Source: Lachnospiraceae bacterium (lineage in GTDB: Bacteria; Bacillota; Clostridia; Lachnospirales; Lachnospiraceae). From it: a stretch of DNA of 6,963 nt. The stretch is taken from contig JAFUUM010000340.1 in NCBI GenBank assembly GCA_017477805.1, positions 1-6,963 on the forward strand, read 5' to 3'. Below are positions 1-5,448 of this stretch, in pieces (position 1 is the first letter of the stretch; each line of letters opens with the position of its first letter). The position numbers and the translations under genes are program-made. The notes below the pieces were generated by a model that was given only the letters and a program-made list of their open reading frames with translations, searched no databases and was not told where the DNA came from.

Positions 1-368
1 AACGCAGGACCTGCGGCTACAAGCCCCACTGCCACCAGGATCACACCACTGACAAAGCTTGTTGCAACGGCCGTATGGACCATCTCCGACAGGTCTTTTT
101 CACGTTTTGCTCCGTAATAATTTGCCACGAGCACGTTTACGCCCACGGACAGACCCATGAACAGATTTACAAGCAGGTTGATCAGCGAACTGGTGGCACC
201 CACTGCACCCAGGGCATTTGCTCCGGCGTACTGTCCCACCACGATGATGTCCGCCGCGTTAAACAGAAGCTGCAAAACGCTGGACAGCATCAGGGGTACA
301 TAGAACAGCAGGATCTTCCCCAGCAGGGGGCCGTTCACCATATCGATTTCATAGCCTTTGGCTTTCAT
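1..368 (-). CDS. MATE-family multidrug/Na+ antiporter, N-terminal part (cut by the left window edge)
   Basis: The 122 visible residues start MKAKGYEIDMVNGPLLGKIL, followed by hydrophobic stretches (about residues 15-35, 52-80 and 97-120) typical of the first membrane helices of MATE exporters (NorM/DinF/MepA type). Family-like pieces are PLMLSSVLQLLFNAAD (25-40), VVGQYAGANALGAVGATSS (43-61) and NVLVANYYGAKREKD (78-92); full members have about 450 residues and 12 helices. These inner-membrane proteins export drugs or metabolites using Na+ or H+ gradients; the substrate cannot be read from sequence. The ATG lies 5 bp after the kinase stop codon, and the only Shine-Dalgarno-like bases (AAGG, 372-375) overlap that stop, so it is probably co-transcribed and translationally coupled to the kinase. 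The ATG at residue 10 is a less likely start. Confidence 0.9.
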   Translation of the reverse strand, partial: MKAKGYEIDMVNGPLLGKILLFYVPLMLSSVLQLLFNAADIIVVGQYAGANALGAVGATSSLINLLVNLFMGLSVGVNVLVANYYGAKREKDLSEMVHTAVATSFVSGVILVAVGLVAAGPA

Positions 369-373
369 TTGCC

Positions 374-1210
374 TTATTTTCCGATCCTCTCGATCAGATA
401 CGGCAATTCCAGTTCAAAGTTCACACCGTAGTCCACGTGATCGGGATCCCCGTAGGAATTCCTGATGCAGGCGGAGGTGTAATCCGCGGCGATCTTCAAT
501 GCTTCGAAGAGATCGCCCGTTCTCACGTACGCACCGGTAAAGGTACTTGCGAAAATATCTCCGGTACCGTGAGATTTATAGGGAACTTTCGGATTGCCAT
601 AACTGAAAAATTCTTTACTTTCTCTATTATAGCCTATAAATCCAAAACTTCCATCAGATAAAGTTACTCCGGTGATAATACTATATTTGCTCCCAAGTTC
701 GGAGAGTTTTAAAAGCAGTTCCTTCTGAGTCTCCTCATCCGCTTCTTCTCCCGGATACTCGGAGCCTGTCAAAAAGGCAGCCTCGGAGATGTTGGGCAGG
801 ATCACATCAGCCTCTCCGCAAAGGCCCTTCATCTCTTCCACAAAAGCCTCATCAAAACCCACATAGAGTTTTCCGCCATCCGCCATGGCAGGATCCACGA
901 TGAGGGCGTGTCCGTTGCCGCCAAAGGTCCGCACGTAATCTCTGACGATATCGATCTGTCTGCGGCTCCCGAGATATCCGGTATAGATGGCTTCAAAGGA
1001 GAATTTCTCCTTTTCCCAGTGTTTCCGGATAGGCTCTAAGTCCTCCGTCAGATCCCGGAATGTAAAATCCCGGAATTGTGTATGGGTGGACAAAACCGCC
1101 GTAGGTACGATAGCGGCCTCTAAACCGATGGCCGATAAAATGGGAAGTGCAACCGTAAGGGAGCACTTTCCGATACAGGAAATATCCTGGATTGTCATAA
1201 CTCGCTTCAT
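374..1210 (-). CDS. pdxY: Pyridoxal/pyridoxamine kinase (COG2240, PdxK/PdxY type)
   Basis: This 278-residue cytosolic kinase should phosphorylate pyridoxal, pyridoxamine or pyridoxine with ATP, the B6 salvage route to PLP. It belongs to the ribokinase-like fold. The N-terminus MTIQDISCIGKCSLTVALPI and VPTAVLSTHTQF (about 36-47) form the substrate side; VDPAMADGGKLY (105-116) and NISEAAFLTG (140-149) are conserved strands; HGTGDIFAS (214-222) carries the anion hole and the catalytic Asp218. Length fits the family (about 280). I chose the ATG at 1210 because AAAGGAG sits 9 nt upstream; an in-frame TTG at 1216 would be only 3 nt from that site. It is divergent from a MocR regulator and 5 bp ahead of a MATE gene. 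A weak -35 box suggests activation by that regulator (inference). Whether it acts in the cell as PdxK or PdxY, and which vitamer it prefers, is not decidable here. Confidence 0.92.
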   Translation of the reverse strand: MKRVMTIQDISCIGKCSLTVALPILSAIGLEAAIVPTAVLSTHTQFRDFTFRDLTEDLEPIRKHWEKEKFSFEAIYTGYLGSRRQIDIVRDYVRTFGGNGHALIVDPAMADGGKLYVGFDEAFVEEMKGLCGEADVILPNISEAAFLTGSEYPGEEADEETQKELLLKLSELGSKYSIITGVTLSDGSFGFIGYNRESKEFFSYGNPKVPYKSHGTGDIFASTFTGAYVRTGDLFEALKIAADYTSACIRNSYGDPDHVDYGVNFELELPYLIERIGK

Positions 1211-1219
1211 TTTCAAGAT

Positions 1220-1226
1220 CTCCTTT
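1220..1226 (-). promoter_or_regulatory. Ribosome binding site that decides the kinase start
   Basis: On the minus strand AAAGGAG lies 9 nt before the ATG at 1210 but only 3 nt before the in-frame TTG at 1216. This favours the ATG, which also puts MKRVMTIQD at the N-terminus as expected for the family. Confidence 0.75.
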
Positions 1227-1242
1227 ATTCCTCTATTCTTTT

Positions 1243-1271
1243 TTGACCGGATCCTTGTTTCCTAGTATAAT
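1243..1271 (+). promoter_or_regulatory. Sigma-A-type promoter for the MocR regulator gene
   Basis: TTGACC (1243-1248) and a consensus TATAAT (1266-1271) are separated by exactly 17 bp, giving an expected transcription start near 1278 and a leader of about 70 nt. The expected start falls at the first arm of the 1277-1324 inverted repeat, the position expected for an autorepressing regulator. The -10 box overlaps that of the opposing kinase promoter. Confidence 0.75.
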
Positions 1272-1292
1272 CAGATATTGACCTTATGTATA
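1264..1292 (-). promoter_or_regulatory. Probable promoter of the kinase-MATE unit
   Basis: Reading the minus strand, TATACA (1292-1287, weak -35) is 17 bp from TATACT (1269-1264, good -10), predicting a start near 1257. The weak -35 is covered at its edge by the first inverted-repeat arm, which would suit activator-dependent transcription. It faces and overlaps the regulator's promoter, so the two promoters should compete for RNA polymerase. Confidence 0.6.
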
Positions 1293-1324
1293 AGCTCATT
1301 TTTGTATTTTTTCATAAGGTCAAT
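1277..1324. promoter_or_regulatory. Perfect 12-bp inverted repeat, candidate MocR operator
   Basis: ATTGACCTTATG (1277-1288) is repeated exactly in inverse orientation as CATAAGGTCAAT (1313-1324), with a 24-bp spacer and 36 bp between arm centres. It lies between a MocR regulator and its divergent target. The first arm covers the regulator's predicted start site; the second lies about 56-67 bp upstream of the kinase start. MocR proteins such as GabR bind two separated half-sites in overlapping divergent promoters, so an operator is the best reading. In the regulator's mRNA the arms could instead form a stem. Confidence 0.65.
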
Positions 1325-1339
1325 TTGTGAATTCAAATG

Positions 1340-1345
1340 AGGTGG
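1340..1345 (+). promoter_or_regulatory. Ribosome binding site that decides the MocR start
   Basis: AGGTGG lies 3 nt before the ATG at 1349 (its AGG core is 6 nt away), whereas the upstream in-frame ATG at 1337 is preceded by TTGTGAATTCAA with no Shine-Dalgarno bases. The later ATG is therefore preferred. Confidence 0.65.
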
Positions 1346-1348
1346 AAC

Positions 1349-2800
1349 ATGCGCTACGACCTGGAAAAACGTGGAACTACGCCGCTTTATCAATATCTGT
1401 ACGAATGCATCCGCGGAGACATCTTAAAAGGGGTTCTCCCTGCAGGCACAAGACTTCCCTCCAAGCGGAACTTTGCCGCCGATCAGGGGATCGCCGTTAT
1501 CACCGCAGAAAATGCCTATGCCCAGCTTTTATCCGAGGGCTATATCACCTCAAGATCCCGAAGCGGTTTTTACGTCAGCGAGATCAGTGAGGGCGCCGAT
1601 CTTTCTCTGGCGTTTCGGCAGGCTTCCGGGCCAATTTCCGCGACTTCTGCCGAGTCTGATGGTTCCACTAAAACAAGATCCGTCAAAAAGCAGCCCGTCG
1701 AATCCTTCATCGACTTCACTTCCGGCCGCTTGCATGCCGATGCTTTCCCCTTCTCCACCTGGAGCAAACTCCTTCGAAGGATCCTTGCGGACCGGGAGGG
1801 CAATTTCCTGCAGGCTGCTCCCTCCATGGGGATCCCGGAACTTCAGGAAGCCATCGCCGCCTATCTTCTTCAGGCAAAGGGTCTGTATGTACAGCCTTCC
1901 CACATTCTCATCGGGCCGGGTACGGAGTACCTGCATTCCGTTGTCCTTCAGCTCCTTGGTGGTTCCGCCATTACCGCGGTGGAAGATCCCGGTTACAAAA
2001 AGATCGGCCAACTATACGAAGGTGCAGGCCACAAGTGCGTCCACATCCCCGTAGATGAAAAGGGTCTTCGGGTAGATCTGTTATACGGCAGTAATATCAG
2101 GCTCCTGCATACTTCCCCTTCCCATCACTTCCCCACCGGCTGCGTCATGCCCGTGGGCAGGCGCTACAAACTTCTTGCCTGGGCTGCCACCGAGGACGCC
2201 TACATCATTGAGGACGATTACGACAGCGAATTCCGCTTTAACGGAAAGCCCATCCCGCCCCTGTCAGTGTTGGACAGTGAGAGGGTCATCTACATGAACA
2301 CCTTTACCAAGACCCTGGCCCCCTCCATACGCATTGCCTACATGGTGCTTCCGGATGCTCTGCTTTCCATTTACAAAAATAGGCTCTCCTACTACTCTTC
2401 CGCCGTTTCCGCCTTTGAGCAGTACACTCTGGCGGCCTTCATCTGCGAAGGATATTACGAGCGCCATATTGCGAGAATGAGAAACTTCTACCGAAAAGAG
2501 CGGCGTATGATCCTGGATGCCATTGCAGCCTCCCCCCTTTCGGAATATGCCGTCATTGAGGAAGAAAACGCAGGGCTCCACTTTGTACTGCGGCTTCCCG
2601 CCGTTTCAAACGATCAGACCTTCACGGAGAAGCTCCGTTCGGAAAAGATCCGCTTAAGTTCCCTGTCGGACTATGCCTATCACGACCGTCCGGAGTACCA
2701 TCACCGCTTCCTCATTAGCTACGCTTCCCTGACGGAAGATGAATTAAAAAAGGCCCTGCCGGTCATGGTCAGAGCCTTGCGTTCCCAGTCAAGGAAATAA
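1349..2800 (+). CDS. MocR-family regulator (GntR wHTH fused to aminotransferase-like domain), probably PdxR-like
   Basis: The 483-residue protein has a GntR-type winged helix at about 1-80 (LYQYLYECIRGDILKG, then GTRLPSKRNFA, AYAQLLSEGYI and SRSGFYVS), a linker rich in Ser/Lys at about 85-120, and a fold-type I aminotransferase-like body from about 122 to the end. The PLP pocket is recognisable: PSHHFPTG (257-264), EDDYDSEFR (288-296) and TFTKTLAPS (318-326) with the Schiff-base Lys321. Length is usual for MocR proteins. Such proteins bind DNA and sense PLP or PLP-amine adducts; they seldom act as enzymes. Divergence from a B6 kinase suggests a PdxR role, but GabR- or TauR-like specificity cannot be excluded. 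The family motif normally reads PSHQ; here it is PSHH. No clear terminator follows; the stop lies 1 bp from the converging recombinase stop. Confidence 0.92.
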   Translation: MRYDLEKRGTTPLYQYLYECIRGDILKGVLPAGTRLPSKRNFAADQGIAVITAENAYAQLLSEGYITSRSRSGFYVSEISEGADLSLAFRQASGPISATSAESDGSTKTRSVKKQPVESFIDFTSGRLHADAFPFSTWSKLLRRILADREGNFLQAAPSMGIPELQEAIAAYLLQAKGLYVQPSHILIGPGTEYLHSVVLQLLGGSAITAVEDPGYKKIGQLYEGAGHKCVHIPVDEKGLRVDLLYGSNIRLLHTSPSHHFPTGCVMPVGRRYKLLAWAATEDAYIIEDDYDSEFRFNGKPIPPLSVLDSERVIYMNTFTKTLAPSIRIAYMVLPDALLSIYKNRLSYYSSAVSAFEQYTLAAFICEGYYERHIARMRNFYRKERRMILDAIAASPLSEYAVIEEENAGLHFVLRLPAVSNDQTFTEKLRSEKIRLSSLSDYAYHDRPEYHHRFLISYASLTEDELKKALPVMVRALRSQSRK

Positions 2801-2801
2801 G

Positions 2802-3737
2802 TTAAAGATCGGCATTGGCGTTTTCTTCCACCAGCTTCAGCCAGGCTTCCCTGTCTGCCGCCCGCTTTGCCTTGATCTCCGCATCCTGTTCTTCCTTTAC
2901 TTTCCGATAGACCTGTGTAGAGGAAATATCGGAATGTCCCAGGGTTTCCTGGAGTTCTTTTAAGCCTGCGCCGTCCTGCATCTGGTTGGCTGCAAAGGTG
3001 TGCCGGAAGGTGTGGGGCGTGATATCCTTCTTGATTCCCGCCTTTTTGGCGTAACTTTTGATCAGCTTCCAAAAACCCTGCCTGCTCATGGAGGATCCGG
3101 AAACATTCACAAACAAAAGATCCGTCGGTTCTCCGATCATGTCTTCTCTGGTATCTCCCAAATATCTTCGAAGAGCCGCATTGGCCTCTTCTCCGAAGGA
3201 GATCATCCGGTCTCCGGACTTTTCCCTGCAGACCACATATCCCATGGTCACATTCACATCCGAAACCTTTAATTCAATGAGTTCCGATACCCGAAGTCCC
3301 GTGGAACACATGAGTTCCAGCATAGCCTTATCCCGAATGGCTTTCTTGGAATTTCCGTCGGTCTGGGCAAGAAGGGCGGAAACCTCCTCTGCGGACAAGA
3401 TCACCGGGAGCTTTTTCTCGATCTTGGGCGGCTTTAACATGGTGGTGATGTCCTCATGGATCACCCCGCGTCTTGCCATAAAATGAAACAGGCCCTTTAG
3501 CGCCGCTATATTCCTGGAGACGGTTGTGGCCTTGAACTCTCCGCTGTTTAAGTGATCCAGGTACTCGGAAAGGCTCCAGGGCGTTACCCGGGAAGGATCA
3601 TTGACCCCCTGCTTTTCCATCATCTCGCAGAAACGTCTCAGGTCCCGTTCATAAGACTGTATGGTATTTTCGCTGGCTCTTCTGACATTTTTCTGGTAGG
3701 TCAGGTAAGCCTGTGTCTGCTCTCTGAGATTTTCCAC
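2802..3737 (-). CDS. xerD: Xer-type tyrosine site-specific recombinase
   Basis: With the start chosen here the protein has 311 residues. The SAM-like core-binding domain spans about 5-95 (AYLTYQKNVRRASENTIQSY, DLRRF, ATTVSRNIAALKGLF) and the catalytic domain about 105-285. All six catalytic positions are present: Arg149 (TGLRVSEL), Lys173 (CREKSGDRM), His242 and Arg245 (PHTFRHTFA), His268 (LGHSD) and Tyr277 (STQVYRKV). Spacing matches XerC/XerD, which resolve chromosome dimers at dif. After the tyrosine comes an unusual charged, helical-looking tail of about 34 residues, longer than the end of E. coli XerD (298 residues). The GTG start at 3737 has GGGGGAG 9 nt upstream; a TTG at 3755 would add six residues but lacks a good site. 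It could be a chromosomal XerD or a paralogue; XerC/XerD assignment is tentative, the recombinase family is not. Confidence 0.9.
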   Translation of the reverse strand: MENLREQTQAYLTYQKNVRRASENTIQSYERDLRRFCEMMEKQGVNDPSRVTPWSLSEYLDHLNSGEFKATTVSRNIAALKGLFHFMARRGVIHEDITTMLKPPKIEKKLPVILSAEEVSALLAQTDGNSKKAIRDKAMLELMCSTGLRVSELIELKVSDVNVTMGYVVCREKSGDRMISFGEEANAALRRYLGDTREDMIGEPTDLLFVNVSGSSMSRQGFWKLIKSYAKKAGIKKDITPHTFRHTFAANQMQDGAGLKELQETLGHSDISSTQVYRKVKEEQDAEIKAKRAADREAWLKLVEENANADL

Positions 3738-3746
3738 GCGAAGCTG

Positions 3747-3753
3747 CTCCCCC
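3747..3753 (-). promoter_or_regulatory. Ribosome binding site supporting a GTG start for the recombinase
   Basis: GGGGGAG on the minus strand lies 9 nt before GTG at 3737. The alternative TTG at 3755 overlaps this site instead of following it, so the shorter protein is preferred. The evidence is moderate because the site has G where AGGAGG has its first A. Confidence 0.5.
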
Positions 3754-3808
3754 AAAAGCGGTGCGTAGCAAAAACTACTACATATAGTTCATTCTGTAAA
3801 AATTTCGG

Positions 3809-3847
3809 CAGATGTTGTGTTCTATCGTGTTGTTATGTAAACATCTG
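3809..3847. repeat. 8-bp inverted repeat overlapping a dif-like XerD half-site in the recombinase leader
   Basis: CAGATGTT (3809-3816) is matched exactly by AACATCTG (3840-3847), with 23 bp between. Overlapping the right arm, TTATGTAAAC (3833-3842) is identical to the first ten bases of the XerD-binding half of Bacillus dif as I recall it. A left XerC-like half is not convincing: GTGTTCTATCG (3817-3827) matches only about half and would leave a 5-bp centre. It may be an operator, a leader hairpin or chance; it sits at the predicted recombinase transcription start. Confidence 0.4.
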
Positions 3848-3852
3848 TCCCT

Positions 3853-3882
3853 ATTATACGCAAAAAACATGGAGGGGTGCAA
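3853..3882 (-). promoter_or_regulatory. Probable promoter of the recombinase gene
   Basis: On the minus strand a consensus TATAAT (3858-3853) follows a weak TTGCAC (3882-3877) at 18 bp. The predicted start near 3846 gives a leader of roughly 108 nt. The -10 is strong, the -35 poor, so basal activity may be modest. I found no LexA-type box in the leader. Confidence 0.55.
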
Positions 3883-3905
3883 CAAAGATTCCGAAGATGG
3901 GGAAT

Positions 3906-3945
3906 CAAAAACCTCTTCGGGCACTTTAGGACGCCGAAGAGGTTT
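3906..3945 (-). terminator. Rho-independent terminator of the aspartate aminotransferase gene
   Basis: A perfect 12-bp stem, AAACCTCTTCGG (3909-3920) with CCGAAGAGGTTT (3934-3945), encloses a 13-nt loop. On the minus strand it is followed by a run of five T (3910-3906, partly stem), and it lies about 30 nt after the aminotransferase stop. On the plus strand the T-run after the stem is broken and there is no plus-strand gene to terminate. Confidence 0.85.
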
Positions 3946-3977
3946 ACAGTTTCGTTATGGCCCGTCTTTTCAGGCTT

Positions 3978-5270
3978 TTATTTTCCTTCCAGGAGTTTGT
4001 CCACGCTCACTAGCTTTGCGCAGAGCACGAAGATCTCGGTGGCATCGGACATCTCTCTGGGGGTGGGATAAGAAGGTGCAAACCGGATATTCTTATCCTC
4101 GGGATCGATGCCGTAGGGATAAGTTGCACCTGCGGAAGTCAGGGTCACACCGGCTTCCTTGCACTTTGCAACGATGGCTTTTGCACATCCGGGCAGAGCA
4201 TCAAAGGAAATAAAGTAACCGCCGTTGGGCTTGGTCCAGGTTCCGATCTCCAGACCTTCCAGCGCCTCTTCCAGTCTCTTCTCCACTGCTTCGAACTTGG
4301 AACGCATCATATCGCCGTGGAGCTGCATCTGCTGCAGAAGGCCATCGATATCCTTGTAATACCGCACATGGCGCAGCTGATTGATCTTGTCGTGTCCGAT
4401 GGTCTGGATATGCATGGACTTTTTGATCCACTCCAGATTGTTTGCGGAAGAAGCCACAGCAGCCACACCGGCACCGGGGAAGCTGACTTTGGAAGTGGAA
4501 CAGAATTCAAAAGCAAGATCGGGATGACCTGCTTTTTCGCACTCATCCAGGATGTTCAGGATGTGATCCTGTCTCTCGGGATCGGTGTACAGATGATGGA
4601 CGCAGTAAGCGTTATCCCAGTAGATCCTGAAGTCTTCCGCCGCGGGAGTTAACGCCGCAAAGCGTCTTACGGTCTCATCGGAATAGTTATATCCCTGGGG
4701 ATTGGCATACTTTGCCACACACCAGATTCGCTTTACCGCAGGGTCGTTATTGACATACTTCTCCACAAGGTCCATATCGGGTCCCTGGGGAGTCATGGGG
4801 ATGTTGATCATCTTGATCCCAAAGTTCTCGGTGACCTTAAAGTGACGGTCGTAACCGGGCACGGGGCAAAGGAACTTCACTTCCGGGAGTTTGCACCAGG
4901 GAGTGGATCCGCAGACGCCGTGGGTTACGGAACGGGATACGGTATCATACATAATGTTCAGACTGGAATTGCCGCAGACAACGACCTGCTCGGGCTTTAC
5001 ATCGATCATGGCTGCCATCAGTTCTTTTGCTTCCGGAAGTCCGTCAGGACCGCCATAGTTTCTGCAATCCATACCGTCACGGCTTGTCAGGTCGGATTTG
5101 GAATTCAGGACATCCATAATGGGCATTACCAGATCCAGCTGCATAGCTGCCGGTTTTCCACGGGACATGTCCAGCTTCAGTCCTTTACCCCTGGCGTCTT
5201 CGAAGGCTTTCTCCAGGTCAGCCTTGCATTCCATCAGTTCCTCTTTGCTCATCTGCAGATAGGATTTCAT
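3978..5270 (-). CDS. Class 1c aspartate aminotransferase (PLP-dependent, fold type I)
   Basis: A 430-residue cytosolic enzyme resembling the subgroup 1c aspartate aminotransferases (Pfam PF12897; Corynebacterium glutamicum type), which transfer the amino group between aspartate and 2-oxoglutarate. Visible elements are SRGKP (36-40), the CRNYGGPDGLPEA stretch (69-81), the phosphate-side GNSSLN (100-105), the NPQG loop at 190-193 in place of the commoner NPTG, the PLP-contacting YWDNAY (217-222, Asp219 and Tyr222), the Schiff-base Lys261 in STSKVSFPG and the carboxylate-binding Arg396 in IRFAPSYP. I chose the ATG at 5270 because AAAGGAA lies 6 nt upstream; an ATG at 5327 would add 19 residues unlike the family and cover the leader palindrome. 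It is a separate transcription unit with its own promoter and terminator. Substrate preference is inferred from family only. Confidence 0.9.
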   Translation of the reverse strand: MKSYLQMSKEELMECKADLEKAFEDARGKGLKLDMSRGKPAAMQLDLVMPIMDVLNSKSDLTSRDGMDCRNYGGPDGLPEAKELMAAMIDVKPEQVVVCGNSSLNIMYDTVSRSVTHGVCGSTPWCKLPEVKFLCPVPGYDRHFKVTENFGIKMINIPMTPQGPDMDLVEKYVNNDPAVKRIWCVAKYANPQGYNYSDETVRRFAALTPAAEDFRIYWDNAYCVHHLYTDPERQDHILNILDECEKAGHPDLAFEFCSTSKVSFPGAGVAAVASSANNLEWIKKSMHIQTIGHDKINQLRHVRYYKDIDGLLQQMQLHGDMMRSKFEAVEKRLEEALEGLEIGTWTKPNGGYFISFDALPGCAKAIVAKCKEAGVTLTSAGATYPYGIDPEDKNIRFAPSYPTPREMSDATEIFVLCAKLVSVDKLLEGK

Positions 5271-5276
5271 ACGGGA

Positions 5277-5283
5277 TTCCTTT
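5277..5283 (-). promoter_or_regulatory. Ribosome binding site that decides the aminotransferase start
   Basis: AAAGGAA on the minus strand is 6 nt before ATG at 5270. The longer reading from 5327 has no such site and would begin inside the TTGTATACAA palindrome. Confidence 0.7.
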
Positions 5284-5317
5284 CTGAAACCATTGATTTT
5301 TCTTACTTCTCGCAGGA

Positions 5318-5335
5318 TTGTATACAACTATACAA
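5318..5335. promoter_or_regulatory. TTGTATACAA palindrome in the aminotransferase leader, candidate repressor site
   Basis: TTGTATACAA (5318-5327) is a perfect 10-bp palindrome; TTGTATA (5318-5324) also pairs with a second copy TATACAA (5329-5335). The core equals the centre of the Bacillus subtilis GntR operator as I recall it. It would lie about 10-28 nt after the predicted transcription start, so a bound repressor could block elongation. The cognate regulator is not in this window. Confidence 0.45.
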
Positions 5336-5351
5336 ATATCCCACTCGTGGT

Positions 5352-5381
5352 ATTTTATCATCGGCCTCCATTTTCCGTCAA
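5352..5381 (-). promoter_or_regulatory. Extended -10 promoter of the aminotransferase gene
   Basis: TTGACG (5381-5376) and TAAAAT (5357-5352) are 18 bp apart on the minus strand, and TGA directly before the -10 makes an extended -10 element. The predicted start is near 5345, giving a leader of about 75 nt. It lies just beyond the rny terminator, so the gene is expressed independently. Confidence 0.7.
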
Positions 5382-5406
5382 CCCTAAATACTGACAAAAA
5401 AGGCAT

Positions 5407-5434
5407 AAAAAAAGCCAGATCTTTCGACCTGACT
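5407..5434 (-). terminator. Rho-independent terminator of rny
   Basis: On the minus strand a 9-bp stem (AGTCAGGTC with GATCTGGCT, two G-U pairs) is closed by a GAAA tetraloop and followed by seven T (5413-5407, the first in the stem). It starts 14 nt after the rny stop codon. Confidence 0.9.
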
Positions 5435-5448
5435 TTTCTTGTTAGTCT

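Noticed and set aside
75..431. Plus-strand open frame of 118 codons
   Set aside because: It lies antisense to the MATE start and kinase end, has no ribosome site or promoter, and its protein resembles nothing known to me; it mirrors codon use on the other strand.
1278..1307. A second plus-strand promoter using TTGACC of the left repeat arm
   Set aside because: At 17-18 bp the -10 would be TTTGTA or TTGTAT, both poor, while the upstream TTGACC/TATAAT pair is near consensus.
1550..2011. Minus-strand open frame of 153 codons inside the regulator gene
   Set aside because: The plus-strand frame has clear domain motifs throughout; the antisense product is low-complexity with no family features.
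3756..3870. LexA (SOS) box in the recombinase leader
   Set aside because: GTTC and GAAC words occur on either strand but no GAAC-N4-GTTC arrangement is present.
3812..4213. Plus-strand frames across the recombinase promoter, the terminator hairpin and the aminotransferase end
   Set aside because: The frames run through a convincing terminator and antisense coding sequence; GGAGGGG at 3871-3877 is not followed by a start codon at a proper distance in a frame with recognisable content.
4842..5387. Plus-strand open frame of 181 codons antisense to the aminotransferase
   Set aside because: The opposite strand encodes the aminotransferase N-terminal half with intact motifs; this frame also crosses its promoter and leader and has no Shine-Dalgarno site.
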